A stretch of DNA of 64,000 nucleotides from Catenaria anguillulae PL171 (GCA_002102555.1 MCFL01000066.1:1-64000), one strand, 5' to 3'. Counted from the first letter of the stretch, positions 44,130 through 55,801 are shown. The notes: generated by a model not told the origin, from the sequence alone. Made by a program: numbers and translations.

Positions 44130-47100
44130 TCATGAGCATTCAGCCCAGCATGCGCTACTCAACTCGAAACTGCGGGCCGTACGTGGTGTAAAGATCCTAG
44201 CTTTGACTGATGTACATACAACTGAGATTTTAACTTCAAATACGGGACATAAACTCATGTCGCTTGCCACTCGTATTGGCCCTGGCCCGTCGCGTTCCGT
44301 TGTACTGCCCGCTCGCTTGCGACAGTCTCCGCTTCTGCCGCGCATGAGCCGCTCGCTGCTGGGCTTCAGAAAAACATGTGTGAAATGTGCCGCGTCGTGC
44401 CTGGATGCAAAGCGAATCGTGTGCCAAGTGTCACTGGACAACGCATGCAGAATGGCCTCAGCGGATGAATCGTGGCCGTGTGTAGATGGGTGGGCTGACG
44501 CCGCAAGCGTGTGGAGATGGAAACTCGTTATTGGCCCGCAGAGTGTCTGTTGACAAGCGAAAAGAGAGACATGAGTTGGATGCCCCAGGAAAGCAAGACC
44601 GAGAATGTCACATACCATTGAATCGATGCTCTTCACAATCAGCGTTCCCAGGGAAATCAACGGCTCATCATCATAGTCATCGTCAAGGATTGCAACCTTT
44701 GGCATTTCGGATCCGGGACCAGAGGTGCGAGCCGCAATTTCGTCTTGCTCCGCACGCGGAATCGCCATCCAAAGCTCATCGGCCCCAACAGCTCGATGCG
44801 GAGCGTTCCAATGTCGAGCCGCGGACGTTGCTGCTTGAAACCGGAGCCTCATTTCCTGAGCAACGGTGATACCTTGAATCCGACCCACGTCTTTTCGCAC
44901 AAGGCCATCACGTACCAGGACATTGAACTTGTGAATGGCCAGGTCGTTATGTTCAGGTTGCAATGCGTTCAGGTTAAACATGGAAGCAGACACAACAGCT
45001 ACCCTGACTTCCCTTGTTTGGCGGAGCTCGGACGTCGGCGGCGGGATTGGGTCGGGTGTGGCATCCACCTTGGATTCCGACGAGCCAGATTGTATGACTG
45101 ACGCTGACGCACGCACCTTGGTCTGCGCTGCGGTCGGCGGCCCGGTGGGACTTGCACTTGTGGAGACCAATGGCGATGGCTGCTTGCGATGGCTCGGCTT
45201 TTCGTTACACGGAAATGGTGGGAGCGAGTCATCCTCGGCTTGTGTAATGAGCGATTGGTCGATTGGTGCACTGGACGTCAAAAATCGAAAGTAGAGCGGG
45301 CCGACGTAAATGAGCACGCCTGACACTCCGGCGTAGGCATAGGCTGCGGCTTCAGTCACAACGGTCGCCCTGGAAGGCAGGATTTCTTGGCCGAGTGCAA
45401 AGATGACAACGGCCAGAAATGCTTGGTTTGTCATGACGGCGAATATCCGGCCTGTGTCAAAACGCCAAAGCAAAAGGCGGTCAGTTTCTGCCACACACGA
45501 GCCCATCTGCTGCTACTAGCATAGTGACGTACGAGACTCGTGCACATTGAAGACACATTCTCGCAGCGACCACGAGAGTCCAAGCGAAATGGCAAGCAAT
45601 ACGCCAGTGATTCCCCACGTCCCCACGCTCAGAACAAAGAGCGCATCCAGGTTGCGACAATTGCATTGCCAAACCGCTGTCGGCGACAATTGAACTGCTG
45701 CAAAGACAGTCAACTCAACTACAGGACAAGGTTGACACCAAATGATCGAATACGCTGTCAAGCTGAGGAAGGCGAGGAATGCTGGCAGTCCACCGTATTG
45801 TGCGCCAAGAAGGACGGTCGTCACCCATGACCGTGAGAAGAAGCGTTCAACGTTGCTGAGTGCCAAATAGTTGGACGGCACAGAACACATTTGAACAGCG
45901 TTCGAATCAAGAGCAGCCGCCAATCGTACCATTCGCTGGCTTCGCAATTGAAGCTTGTTCTCGCATGATATCAAGTCGCTCGTGCTCGAATTGGATGACT
46001 TGGCCATTTGCAATCTTGCCTTCTTGCGATTGCTTGAGTGAGACATGTGAGACAGTCGCGATCGGGCCGTCCGCGTGCCGGGTTTGTCATACTCGTGACC
46101 TCCCTTTTCCTCGGCCATGGTGTATGCACGGTCGGTCAGGTACTGCCGCAAGATTCCCAGACGAGGAATTAGCGGAACAAACAGGCATGCGAGTGCCCAA
46201 AGCATGGCGATGCGGCGTCCCGAGCACACGGATGCGCTGGGTTTGAGCAGCATTTGGATTGCCACAAACAGGGTCACGATGCCTGAAGCGTGAATGATGG
46301 TAAGAATTGTCATGGACGATCGACAAAAAGCTGGGCTGTTCCGCTTCCAAACCGAAATCAAAAGTGACACGAGCAAGAGCACTGCGAATGCCCAACAAAT
46401 CCAATGCAGCACAGGAGAAACGGGTGACGGCCATGGCTCTGGAGGTGGAGAAACGCTGCCATGCGATGGAACATCACCATTGCCGCCTGGCCATTTGTAA
46501 TCGACCAGCCCAGCACTCGACCCTAGCTTGGCCGGAATAAGGCTATTGGCTTTGTTGCATCTGGATCGTTGGCCTCATCGTTTGCAAGAATGAATGCATA
46601 CACGATGGTTGTGGATACCACTTGGTCGCCAGATTGGTCAATGAGGGGAAGAGGCCTCAACCCATTTCCCTCACTGGGCTCAGGAAGGTTGGTTGCGTTG
46701 AAAAGCGAAATGTTCATGTGGGAAAACAGGTTCTGGTTGCGCGTTGCGAGCTGTTCAAGAGGTGCATTTGAGTTCGAGTAGCGGAGCAATCGGTGTAGGC
46801 CCATGACCATTGTGTACCCGCAAGTATAAGACGCTGGTGCACCTGCGTCGGTCAGGTTAAATACGGCGCCGGTCCTGTTGCGAAAATCTTCCTTGAAAGT
46901 CGCAAACAGGTTGTCATGTTGCTTGTTGTCAAATGCGGTTGGGTCCACGTTCAGGATTGCAGCCGAGGTGACGATATCCTGGAAGGCGGTCGCGTTGATG
47001 GCTTTCAAATCGGAATGGATGTCATTGACAACCATGATGACTCGCCGCTGGGTCTTGAACCACTGGCGTTTCGATAGCTCGACGAGAATGCGTGCTGCAA

Positions 47101-48181
47101 GATCGCTTGAATTGATGAGGAAGAGAATACGGGTGTCTTGTGCAATCAATGCTGAGTAAATCCCGCCGAATAGCAAATTCATTGTATCAGTTGTTGTCGT
47201 CGGCATGTATGCTTGGGACAGGACGGTGATTCCGCTGGCAGTGGCTCGCTTGAGAAATTCGTCCTGAACTAGTGCAATTCGACAGTGACGAAGCGCTGGT
47301 TCAGCCACCCACTCAGACATAAGAAAAACCCTCAGTGGATGAAGACGCCGCACCTGAGATGGTGAACCCGAATCCAGGCTCGGTCAAGACACTCACACGG
47401 CGCCAGCCGTATGCCAGCATGCAGTCGACGTATGCTTGCGCCTTGAGTTTCGCGACGGGAGAGAATCGATACAAGTATGGGTAGTACTTCTTGTCCGACA
47501 AGGTATGCGCGGCCGCCAATGATGCACATATGGGCTGAGAATTTTAATCGAGGTCAGTCACAGCTCAATACTGGCAGGGCAAGGCAACCAACTGGCAAAT
47601 GGGTGCAAACATGAGATGCTGACGCACCAATTGGTGCGGAGTCGTCACGTAGGAAATCTGAGCAACCGCATCGCTTGATCCAGCCGCCAAAATACCTACG
47701 GCTCCCTGCTGGATTGCGTCTGGAAAAGGTGGGTTGGATATTTCAGCACTTCCTTCATTGACCACACTGGCCTCGACGCACCTTGCGCCATGAAAGCAGA
47801 CCAACCAACTTGGGATTTTGAAGCCGTGTCAATCACCAAGAGGTTGATTCCCACATTGCTGAGGAAGCCCGCCTTCTGGGCCATTCGAATTCCAAACTTG
47901 TGTGTTTCGATCGATGTATTGTACATGTTTTTCGAGAATGAGCTTACAGACGTGGAGTTAAAACCAATCGGAACAAGGAGCTACAGGACAATGAACAACA
48001 GGTCAGCCATCGTTTATATCGTAAAGAGCCACAGGAAAATGCTTACGGCTAAGGTGATGTTGATACCCGAGGCCGAGCCGCACACACCGCCCCATGATGA
48101 TGTGATCAACATCAGCAAGAGCAATGGGCCCCTTACAGACAAGCGTTCAAGTTGTCGTTTCTTGGGCAAGGTCTTGTCATT
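44130..48181 (-). CDS. Class C (GABA-B-type) G-protein-coupled receptor
   Basis: Signal peptide PLLLLMLITSSWGGVCGSASG (start near 48181; first codons unresolved). The Venus-flytrap ligand domain follows (ETHKFGIRMAQKAG, ILAAGSSDAVAQISYV, KKYYPYLYRFSPVAKLKAQA, WRRVSVLTEPGFG, VLSQAYMPTTTT, LFLINSSDLAARILVEL, SYTCGYTMVMGLHRLL) with N-glycosylation sites. There is no cysteine-rich domain, as in GABA-B receptors. Seven spans lie between about 46400 and 45260: LHWICWAFAVLLLVSLLISV, ILTIIHASGIVTLFVAI, IAMLWALACLFVPLIPRL, TTVLLGAQYGGLPAFLAFL, ALFVLSVGTWGITGVLLAI, MTNQAFLAVVIFALG, AYAYAGVSGVLIYVGPLYF. The ~300-residue tail has a PH-like ending (WHTIRFASRHDAAHFTHVFL). At least five introns, plus a frame change near 46510. 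It presumably couples to G-alpha proteins. Confidence 0.88.
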
Positions 48182-48751
48182 GCGGAAAGTTGCATGAGCT
48201 TCTGGTGCATCACTGCAGCTGGGTTGCGGAGCTGTTCTCAACCTATGCCACGTTCACTGGCGAGCAGAATTCATGCACGCGATCGGGTGACGCGACCCAC
48301 TTCGCTGACACTGCGCACACCACTGGACCCACGTTGGCTCTTGGGAGGGAGGATGATTTCAGTCAAGTTGACAGGAATGTTGCCTGAGTGAATGGACGGT
48401 TGGCTGTGCAAGTTGAGGATTGAAGTTTGCTACGAAGCGAGCACGAGCAGGACGACACCATAGCAGGGGTACGTACTAAATTGAATGCCCCTGACCACAA
48501 CCTTGACGACCTCCGGACCTTGGAGACTTGCCTGACCACGTCCTTTTTTTGTACTTCTCGATTCTCTCGCTGTACCACATTGAATCGACAATGTGCATCA
48601 AAGCAAAGGAACTTTGGATACTCATGACTCGTATCGTAAAGGTGACAACACTGGAAACAAGGAACATGGGCATAATATTGTCCGGTAGCTGGAAAGACAG
48701 AACACAAACTTGGCCACTCACACGGTCGCATTCCCATCACGACGCAATCCC
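48182..48751. other. Divergent intergenic region upstream of the receptor
   Basis: About 570 bases between the class C receptor start (minus) and the single-pass protein start (plus). No coding bias on either strand. Likely promoter region for both genes. Confidence 0.4.
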
Positions 48752-49708
48752 ATGCCGCCAACAAACCCAACTGCACCACCTTGGCCGCCTCGGACGCCTT
48801 TCCCACTGTCTCGACCTCCCCTGCCCTGATCCCACCCGCGGCCAGCACCCTGGTGCACGTGAAAACGACGCAGCCGCTTGCGCCGCTGATCCTCGTCACT
48901 ACCTCATTTGTCCTCCTGGCCGTCGGGCTCGTCCTGGCCGCGCTCCTTACGCTTATGTGTGGAGGACAGTGGCACCGTCACGTCGTACAGTTCGAGCGCC
49001 GACAGCGGTTGGCCTTGATGCGTGAATAATGGAATCGACTCTGGGCGTGTTGGGCTTGGGAGTGGCGAGAGGGGCGAGGGTGCGTCGCGGAATTGCAAGG
49101 TAAGTGGTTGAGGTGTGGACCTGATCGCGCGCAAGCTTCAGTGCCCGCGGATCGGATCGGGGGGCTGTCGGCACACAAGTCGGATGGAAGCTTTGCAGAA
49201 CCTTCCAAACGTGGGAAGCCAGATCCAGGCCCAGCACAAGTGCGCACGTCAAGTCGCCGCAATTGTTGCCAACCGCTCTGCCCTCGTCTGATCTGCCGCC
49301 TCTCGCGCCGTACGGCCCGTACCCCTCTGTCCGTCCCACCTCCACTGGATACTCGACGTCGGTCACACCCACACAGAACTTTCGACGACCGATCTGGGTT
49401 TCATTTTGTTGGGGGATTGGCTCCGGGATTCATGTGTCTCATCGTCTGCGTGCACTTCGGGTTCGAACTGGGCTGGTGCATACCCCCCCGGTTGGCAATC
49501 ACAGGGTGCCAGTGTCGTGCCGCGCATTCACAACCGCAAGCAACCACGGGCCTCGGCTTCTGCCTCGCTCATCTCGTCACCGCGCATGCAAACGCACCTT
49601 CCAGGCACACCCGGCACCCCGTACGCCACGGTTGTGGGGCTGCAGCAGTTGCCGCAAAGATCGCTGTCGGAACCCACGCTCCAGCCCAGATCTAAAACCA
49701 ACATTTGA
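48752..49708 (+). CDS. Single-pass membrane protein
   Basis: ATG near 48752 with an early frame change; the main frame then reads a short Ser/Thr/Pro-rich ectodomain (FPTVSTSPALIPPAASTLV), one strong membrane span (LILVTTSFVLLAVGLVLAALLTLM) and a basic cytosolic start (GGQWHRHVVQFERRQRLAL). Further frame changes follow near 49030 and 49330; the last, well-biased frame encodes a Ser/Pro/Gln-rich tail (IHNRKQPRASASASLISS, GTPYATVVGLQQLPQRSLS) ending at 49708. No catalytic domain, no family recognised. The orientation is type I-like, but no signal peptide is obvious. The tail's SP and RSLS sites could be phosphorylated; this is inference. It lies head-to-head with the receptor gene. Confidence 0.5.
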
Positions 49709-49779
49709 CGCAATCAACCAAGCGACCTGCGACAGCACCAATCAAACCCGCGCCCACCAAGTTCTTGCTCACTCGACGC

Positions 49780-50999
49780 TCACAACTTTCCCGAAATCGA
49801 CATCCGCTTCTCAAGCTCGACCGCACTGTTCCCGGCGCCCATTTCCGAAGCACTCGATGCGCCGGAAAAAGTTTCATAGTGGGCAACCGCGTTGCAGGAG
49901 CTGTTGGGCATGTCATTCCCATGCTCGAGTGCTCGCATTGTCATACGTCTTTTCACTTGCATTCTTCACATTTGGTCACATATTCACTGATTACCCACAC
50001 TTGATCTCTTTAGACGACTCGGATGTGCTCCCGCTCTTCGTCCACGGTGCATGTGACATGCACATTTGCATCACGTGCTTGGAACGCCCGCGCGACTCGA
50101 CTCTCCCGTCCGATGTTTGTCATGCGAAATGTCGTGCGCGCCAAGTTCAGCTCGACCGGAGTTCGTACCAAGAAGCGCCATTGTCGCGCGTACGCATATT
50201 GATTCCATCTCTCTCCTTGCAATGATACACACCTGACATCACATTTGTCTCAATTACCTCAGGTCACCCGGTCTGTTCTCAAATAGAGGAAGGAACGGTC
50301 AGTTGATGTGCAGCCCGCGACCCAAAATGAATCCGCCGCGAGTTCGAGTTCACGGCCGACATTGAGCAAGAGGTGCAGGAAGAGGTTTTTGGCCATGTAG
50401 CTGGGGACAGAGCAGACTTGGAGAATGCATGCCGGCAAATGCACTTGGCCATCTGGGCAGAGGTGTGAAAGTTTCAGTCTGCCATCATCGCCATCAACAA
50501 GGTGCCTTTGCCAGAAAAAGAGTTCCTTTCCACAGGCGTCGCGGGTGACTTGATGGTGTTTGGCCGCTTGAGCAACAAGAGCATTGCTGCCGACGGTACA
50601 TTGACCGAGACTGACTGGTCAATGTTGACATGTCTCCCTGACTTAATTGTTCTGGTTACCGTTTTTCAGCAATTCATTTGCCTGGACCAGCTCAACTGCA
50701 TGGTTGAAAAAAAGGCTGCGGCGAGTACCAAGCATGACCGATTCACTGCCAGCATTGCCTTGATCCGCTTACTTGAGGACGGGTCGGCAAGTGCATGGGA
50801 GGGGCTTGGTCACTGGGGATTTTCCGCCACGTATGCTGCCATTTGAACTCGATGGTATTGGCAAGGCCAACGGCGTCAAGTTGAACATTTCATCAAGCTT
50901 AGCGATGCTTGCCAGCGACATTGCCGGGCCCAGGACCAGGTCGCGTTGGGCAGTCGTGTTGTACCATCGTTTCCCATGCAAGAAATTAGTCTTGATCAT
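49780..50999 (-). pseudogene. Remnant of a possible second class C receptor-like gene
   Basis: Several short minus-strand stretches have real-gene codon bias but no continuous frame. In order: FNLTPLALPIPSSSNG and EFKWQHTWRKIPSDQAPP (50840-50960), like the end of a flytrap domain and its juxtamembrane segment in the intact receptor (DYKWPGGNGDVPSH); then SFSGKGTLLMAMMAD, CILQVCSVPSYMAKNLFLH and SFLYLRTDR..RWNQYAYARQWRF (50170-50450), like the PH-like tail of the same receptor; then a C-terminal Ser/Glu segment ending at 49780. No seven-span region is seen between. The 5' side stops where the retroelement begins at about 51000. The relation to the receptor is inferred from short similarities, so it is tentative. 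Confidence 0.33.
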
Positions 51000-51970
51000 C
51001 TCAAGATTGATGACAGCTCTGTACTAGCCGCCCCTTGTCATTTTTCTGGTTGGGTAGAAGCTGCCGAGGTCCAGTCGACAGAAGCAGTTCATATTCCTCC
51101 ATTCCTCGAACGATACGTCTTCTCGTCATGGCATTCCAGAACGTATCGTTGCTGACAACCAAGTGTGGGAGTGAAGAAACGGAAGCCTTTGTCAAGTTAC
51201 GAGGAAGCCATTTGGTTCGGATTACCGCATACAACCCACAAGGCAACGGGATTGTCGAGCGTGGACATTCCATTTTACTTCGTTCGCTTGCCAAAATGTC
51301 TGATGTATATCATGCATCTTGGAGGTTGCTGCTTGATAGGGCTTTATGGGCGGATCGGGTCACGCCACGAGCTGCACGAGGCCGGTCCCCATTCTACCTG
51401 GTTTACGGTCGCGAGGCCCGGTTGCAAGCACAAGAAAATCTGCCCATAGTGCAAACCCTCAGTCATCAAGAAGCATTGTCTAGGCTCACCAACGACCGTC
51501 TTGATGCAGTCGAGGCCCTGTCTCGCGTTCGGCGCGCTCAACGTGATTGTTTCCAAGTTGTGACCTCAAGGCAATTGCATACTGGTGATATGGTCCTTCG
51601 CCGTGACCCCAAATTTTCAACCTCCGGCAAACTTGCGGCCCCATTCGGTGGTTCCTACGTTGTTCTCAAACAAGTCATTTCACAGCGTGGTGGTTTGTTG
51701 CCTGTCTTTCGTTTAGGCGACATCGCAACTGGGGATTATGCAGGCACCTTTCACCGACGTCAGTTGCGTCCGTACTACGCGCAAAGTCAACACACAGGAC
51801 GGATGGCTTTTCAGGCAATGAGGTCCATGCTGCGCAAGACCATTGTAAAGCGGCGATACAACCCGCGCGCAAACGTTACCCAAATGCGTAAGCGGGCACG
51901 CCAATGGCGTGCATTCGATTCTGTGATTGGTCACGATGGTGAACAACCGCTTCCTTCGTTCTTGACCTAG
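51000..51970 (+). mobile_element. Decayed Ty3/gypsy-like retroelement, integrase part
   Basis: Encodes the C-terminal half of a retroviral-type integrase. Seen in broken frames: FSGWVEAAEVQSTEAV, RHGIPERIVADN (second catalytic Asp), an in-frame stop and frame change near 51175, then ITAYNPQGNGIVERGH with the catalytic Glu, WRLLLDRALWADRVTPRAARGRSPFYLVYGREARL, and a long basic C-terminal region to the stop at 51970. The first catalytic Asp segment is not recognisable, and no reverse transcriptase, RNase H, protease or gag is present, so the element is 5'-truncated and inactive. It lies on the plus strand, against the receptor-like remnant on minus. Confidence 0.75.
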
Positions 51971-51983
51971 ATTTCCAGATACC

Positions 51984-51993
51984 CGAGGGGGGA
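51984..51993 (+). promoter_or_regulatory. Polypurine tract of the retroelement
   Basis: GAGGGGGGAA lies 14 bases after the integrase stop and directly before TGTCACGACC. Such a purine run primes plus-strand DNA synthesis in LTR elements and marks the 3' LTR boundary. Confidence 0.6.
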
Positions 51994-51996
51994 ATG

Positions 51997-52809
51997 GTGT
52001 CACGACCCAATGGGTCGAAGCATGCCGGTCATGTGCGAATAAGCGGGCCGTCGATTTGTACAGTCTGTGTTGGCAAAACGGGATCTCGATGGATGGATCT
52101 TGCGATGGTCCAAGCAGGAAGCAAATGTATATCAACAACGCGTTCTGTGGGAAACAATCAAAACCTCGCCGCCCCCCCCCCATTTTGTGTGCTCTGCCGG
52201 ACTATTCGTATCTTTCCTGACACAGTAATCTACATGAATTACTTTGTTGTCAGTACGAGGTCTCAGTCCTCAACCAGCTCAACTCCGATACCAAGATTGC
52301 GATAGATACAGTTCTCGTGGTTTCATGGCCAAAGGATCGTGGTTCCTGTGCATGGAACTGATTTATTGCTCGGCATGCGCCATTTGTCACCCTTGGTACC
52401 TGGGACCTTCGCCGCCGCCAACGTACTGCATGTGCTGATTTTTTTTGCGCGCGCAGACGGCATCGCTGGCCGACCCAACCGCTCACGTTTCTCGGATTCA
52501 ACAACATGCCATGTTTGCCGCATCGTTCAAACCAAGGCATTTTTCGGCACTCAGTGGTGTGCTTGTCAGTCGGTGGACATTGTTGCCCAATCTTGTCTTG
52601 CTGCTGGCTCATTATGTTTACTCACTTGCCCTTTTTGCATTGTCGAATGCCGCGTTACGTGGACACGTATAGTACCTATATATAAATATCGTCCTCATTC
52701 ATTATTTGACAGCTTCATTCCGTCTGTTACTCGCTTTGTCAATGCACCAATCATTTGCGACACAATCATTGAGATGAGCTTCCGTTGACATCTAAATATT
52801 TACTACACA
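51997..52809 (+). repeat. Probable 3' long terminal repeat
   Basis: Starts TGTCACGACC immediately after the polypurine tract and may end at ACA near 52809, giving the usual TGT..ACA ends. It contains the near-palindrome GACCCAATGGGTC just inside the start, a run of about 10 C (52172-52181), and a TATA-like TATATATAAATA near 52677 followed by CT-rich sequence, as expected for an LTR promoter. The 5' LTR is not in the window, so the right end cannot be confirmed by comparison. Confidence 0.45.
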
Positions 52810-53073
52810 CGAGTGAGCTGAATCGCTTGCCACTTCCGACTCTGTCCTGGACTCGAATGCTGGATTTATGTCATGGATCGGTGTGGGTTATAAGCTCCAT
52901 TCCGTGGCCAAGTCAGGCATTGGCAACTTGAGAGCTGGATCCAGCTCGCCTTGTCCCGGGTGCTAAGATGCCGAGATGAACGACAGAAGAATGAAGCTTG
53001 GAAATGCAATGAAAAATTGATTTACTCGTGACAAAATAATTACTTGCCACACCATGACCTCACACTCCCAAGC

Positions 53074-55801
53074 TCACATGAAACAATACCACATGCCCTT
53101 CGGATACCCAATCTCGGTCAATGTCTGCTTGAGCACCTGGCACATTTTCCACGGGCCACACACAATGACGCGCAAATCGTCGCCCGGCGGCGGCAACTCG
53201 CGCTTGAGCACGTCGGCTGACATGTACCCGGTGCCAAACATTGAATTCTCGCCCTCCTTTGGCCACGCTGCGTCGGGCTTGTCGACGGTAAAGTACAACT
53301 TGATGTTTGGATTGTCGCGCGCCTTTTCAATCAGCACGTCCTTGAACACGAGCTCGGTCGGCGCAACCGCGCCATACAGTAGCTTGACCTCCAAGTCGGT
53401 GCGCTTGTGGAACAGTACAGATCGGATCACCTGAATCATGGCCGAAATGCCTGTGCCGCCGGCTACCAGGGCAATGCGCTTGACGCCTGCGCTCGGCACC
53501 GTGCGTGAAATGGCCAGCTTGGGGAAATCTTTACCCAGGGGCCCTTTAAACTCGAGCGCGTCGACGCCGGGCACGAGCGCGTCAATGTGTTTTGACATGG
53601 CGCCTTGGTCGTCCACCTTGATGAGCAGGTCAATGTGGCCCGGGTCGTCGGGTCGCGAGATGGGCGAGTAGAACCGCACGAGTTGCTCGTTGTTGATTTC
53701 GGCACGCACGGCTACGTATTCGCCAATCTTGAGGCCCGTGGTGTGGTGCGAGGAAGGGAGGTCAAATCGGAACAGTTTGACAAAGTGGCCAAGCGAAGTG
53801 ACGGAACGCAGCGTGAGCGAGGTGAATGCGTCCGAGACGAGACCTGGAAGGATAGGGATGGATATATTGAAGAGGTTAATATACAGATACTCGGGGAGGA
53901 TCGGAGTTGGATTTCTGGGGGTCAAGAGCAAACCACGGGCAACTCATTTCGCCAAGTGACCAAGAGAAGGGGTTGGCTTACAGCTTGAACCCACGGCGCA
54001 GAATGCGCGACGCAAATGGGAGCACAAGTGCTACCACCAGAATCAAGAGGGACACATTGGTGGGCGTCAACAGAGGTGAAGAAGTGGCAGCGAGGAAATC
54101 CCAAGACGTAGTGGGCGACGAGTGCAATGCGAGGCGGTGCGTACCGGGAAGCGTGGCGTGCTTTGAGAGTGCGGCAGCACGTTGGCCGGCAATGCGGCCA
54201 AACACGACGCATTCGAGGAGCGAGTTGCCGGCGAGGCGGTTTTGGCCGTGGACACCTATGGAGCCAACAAGAAAAAAAAATTGAGGGTCAGCGAATCGAG
54301 CGACAAATGTGCAAAGACAAGGGGGAAGATAAATAGTATGTACCGCCCGACACCTCACCCGCGGCATACAATCCGGGCAACGGGACGCCTTCTGGCCCGA
54401 CCGTCAACTTGTCCGTCTTTGGTCTCAACACCTCGCCCACCTGATTGATCTTGATACCACCCATGGTATAGTGAATCGCGGGCGTGATACCACACACATA
54501 TAACTTGTCATCGGGCGAATACGTCACAGGGAACACAGTCTTGCCAAACTTGTCCTGGACCTTGCCCTCTGCCGCGGCATTGTACTCGGCAAACACCTGA
54601 GCAACTGACTCGGCAGTTGCATCAGGGGCAGACAGACCAGCAAACCCGTCGCGCATGAGCTGGGCGAGCTCGGCGGCATTGTTGACTTGCTTGAAGAAGC
54701 CACGCGACATGTAAAAGCCAATGACGGCCGCGTCAAACAAATCAACGGCGGCTTGGTTGAGGACGAGAAAAGCGGCGCCGCGCGCCCAAAGTCCGGCTTC
54801 GGTGGACTGGTTCGGGTATAGCGAGTGCTGGTGGATGGCGTCTACAACGGCTGCACGTGTGCCGAGCTCGTTCGCGAACCTAGTGCCGGATCCCAGACTC
54901 AGCAAGATGCCGCCGTGGCCGCGCAGGGCTTCCGGGGCAAGGAACTTTGTGTTTGCGTCAGGGTTGGACGGGTCGATGAATCCGGTCGGGTGGAGTTGGA
55001 CTTGGTCCATATCGACCAGGGACAGACCGAGGGCCCGCGAGAATTTGATGCCGTCGCCAGAGGCCCAGGGCCCGTTGGTGGTCGGGAAGTGGCGCAAATG
55101 TGGTGCGAATTCCTTGAGTAGGTCGGCCGATGCAGAGAAGCCGCCCGTGGCGAGAATGACTGCGTCCGAGCGCAGCTCAAAGGGCATACCGCTCAGTGTC
55201 GCGCGCACACCATGGACGCGGTCGTTTTCGATAATCAAGTCATGGACCTTGGCGCCATTGAGAATGGTGATGGATCCAAATGCTGGGTCCGACTTTTTCG
55301 CCACCTCCTTGTCAATGTACGCCTTGAGCGTCTTGATGATGTCCCAGCCGACGGGCGCAGGCTTGCCGTCTGGGCGTGGACTCTCGCGATGCGTCCGAGG
55401 CAAGGTATGCCCGCCACACTGCGAGATGTGGTCCAAGGTGATGCCAAAAGTCTCGAGCCAAGCGTGCGCATCCTGCGCATTGGCCGTGAGCGTCTTGACG
55501 AGCAGCTTGTCGGACCGGCCGCCCCCGACTTGAACGTGTCGGCGGCAAACTTGTCGATGGAATCGGGGATCTTTTTCGCGATTTGCGCGGGCGTGTGCAC
55601 GCTGTTCATGCCCGACGTGGCCTTTGCCGAGTTGCCGCCCAGATTCTTTTCCTTGTCGAGGAGAACAACGTGCGAGCCTGCGCGGTACGCCTCGATGGTG
55701 GCAGACAAGCCGGCAAGGCCGCCGCCCACAATGACGGTGTTGGCGGCGTGTTCGCCGGCGGGCGAGGTGAGGATGGGTTCGGAGGAGGCGGAGGCTGGCA
55801 T
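53074..55801 (-). CDS. Fumarate-reductase-like flavoprotein, probably fused to cytochrome-b5-reductase-like module
   Basis: ATG 55801. The flavoprotein part has the FAD-binding NTVIVGGGLAGLSATIEAYR, NLGGNSAKATSGMN, HTLPRTHRESPR, GDGIKFSRALGL, QLHPTGFIDP, HYTMGGIKIN and GLYAAGEVSGG; an intron, then VHGQNRLAGNSLLECVVFGR. This is the soluble fumarate reductase (Osm1-like) family. A membrane span (VSLLILVVALVLPFA) follows. Next, on the same strand, is an FAD/NAD(P)H reductase module: GEYVAVRAEI, RFYSPIS, GAMSKHI, GGTGISAM, CGPWKM, ending at 53074. A stop at 53978 sits inside a likely intron (GTAAGC or GTGGGT donor; TTCCAG acceptor near 53846), so one polypeptide is likely; the phase is exact only with the weaker donor. 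A base is missing from a G run near 55530. Likely NADH-driven fumarate reduction. Confidence 0.78.

Noticed and set aside
50502-50846. 114-codon plus-strand open frame
   Set aside because: Antisense to better-biased receptor-like fragments on minus; weak codon bias and no motif.
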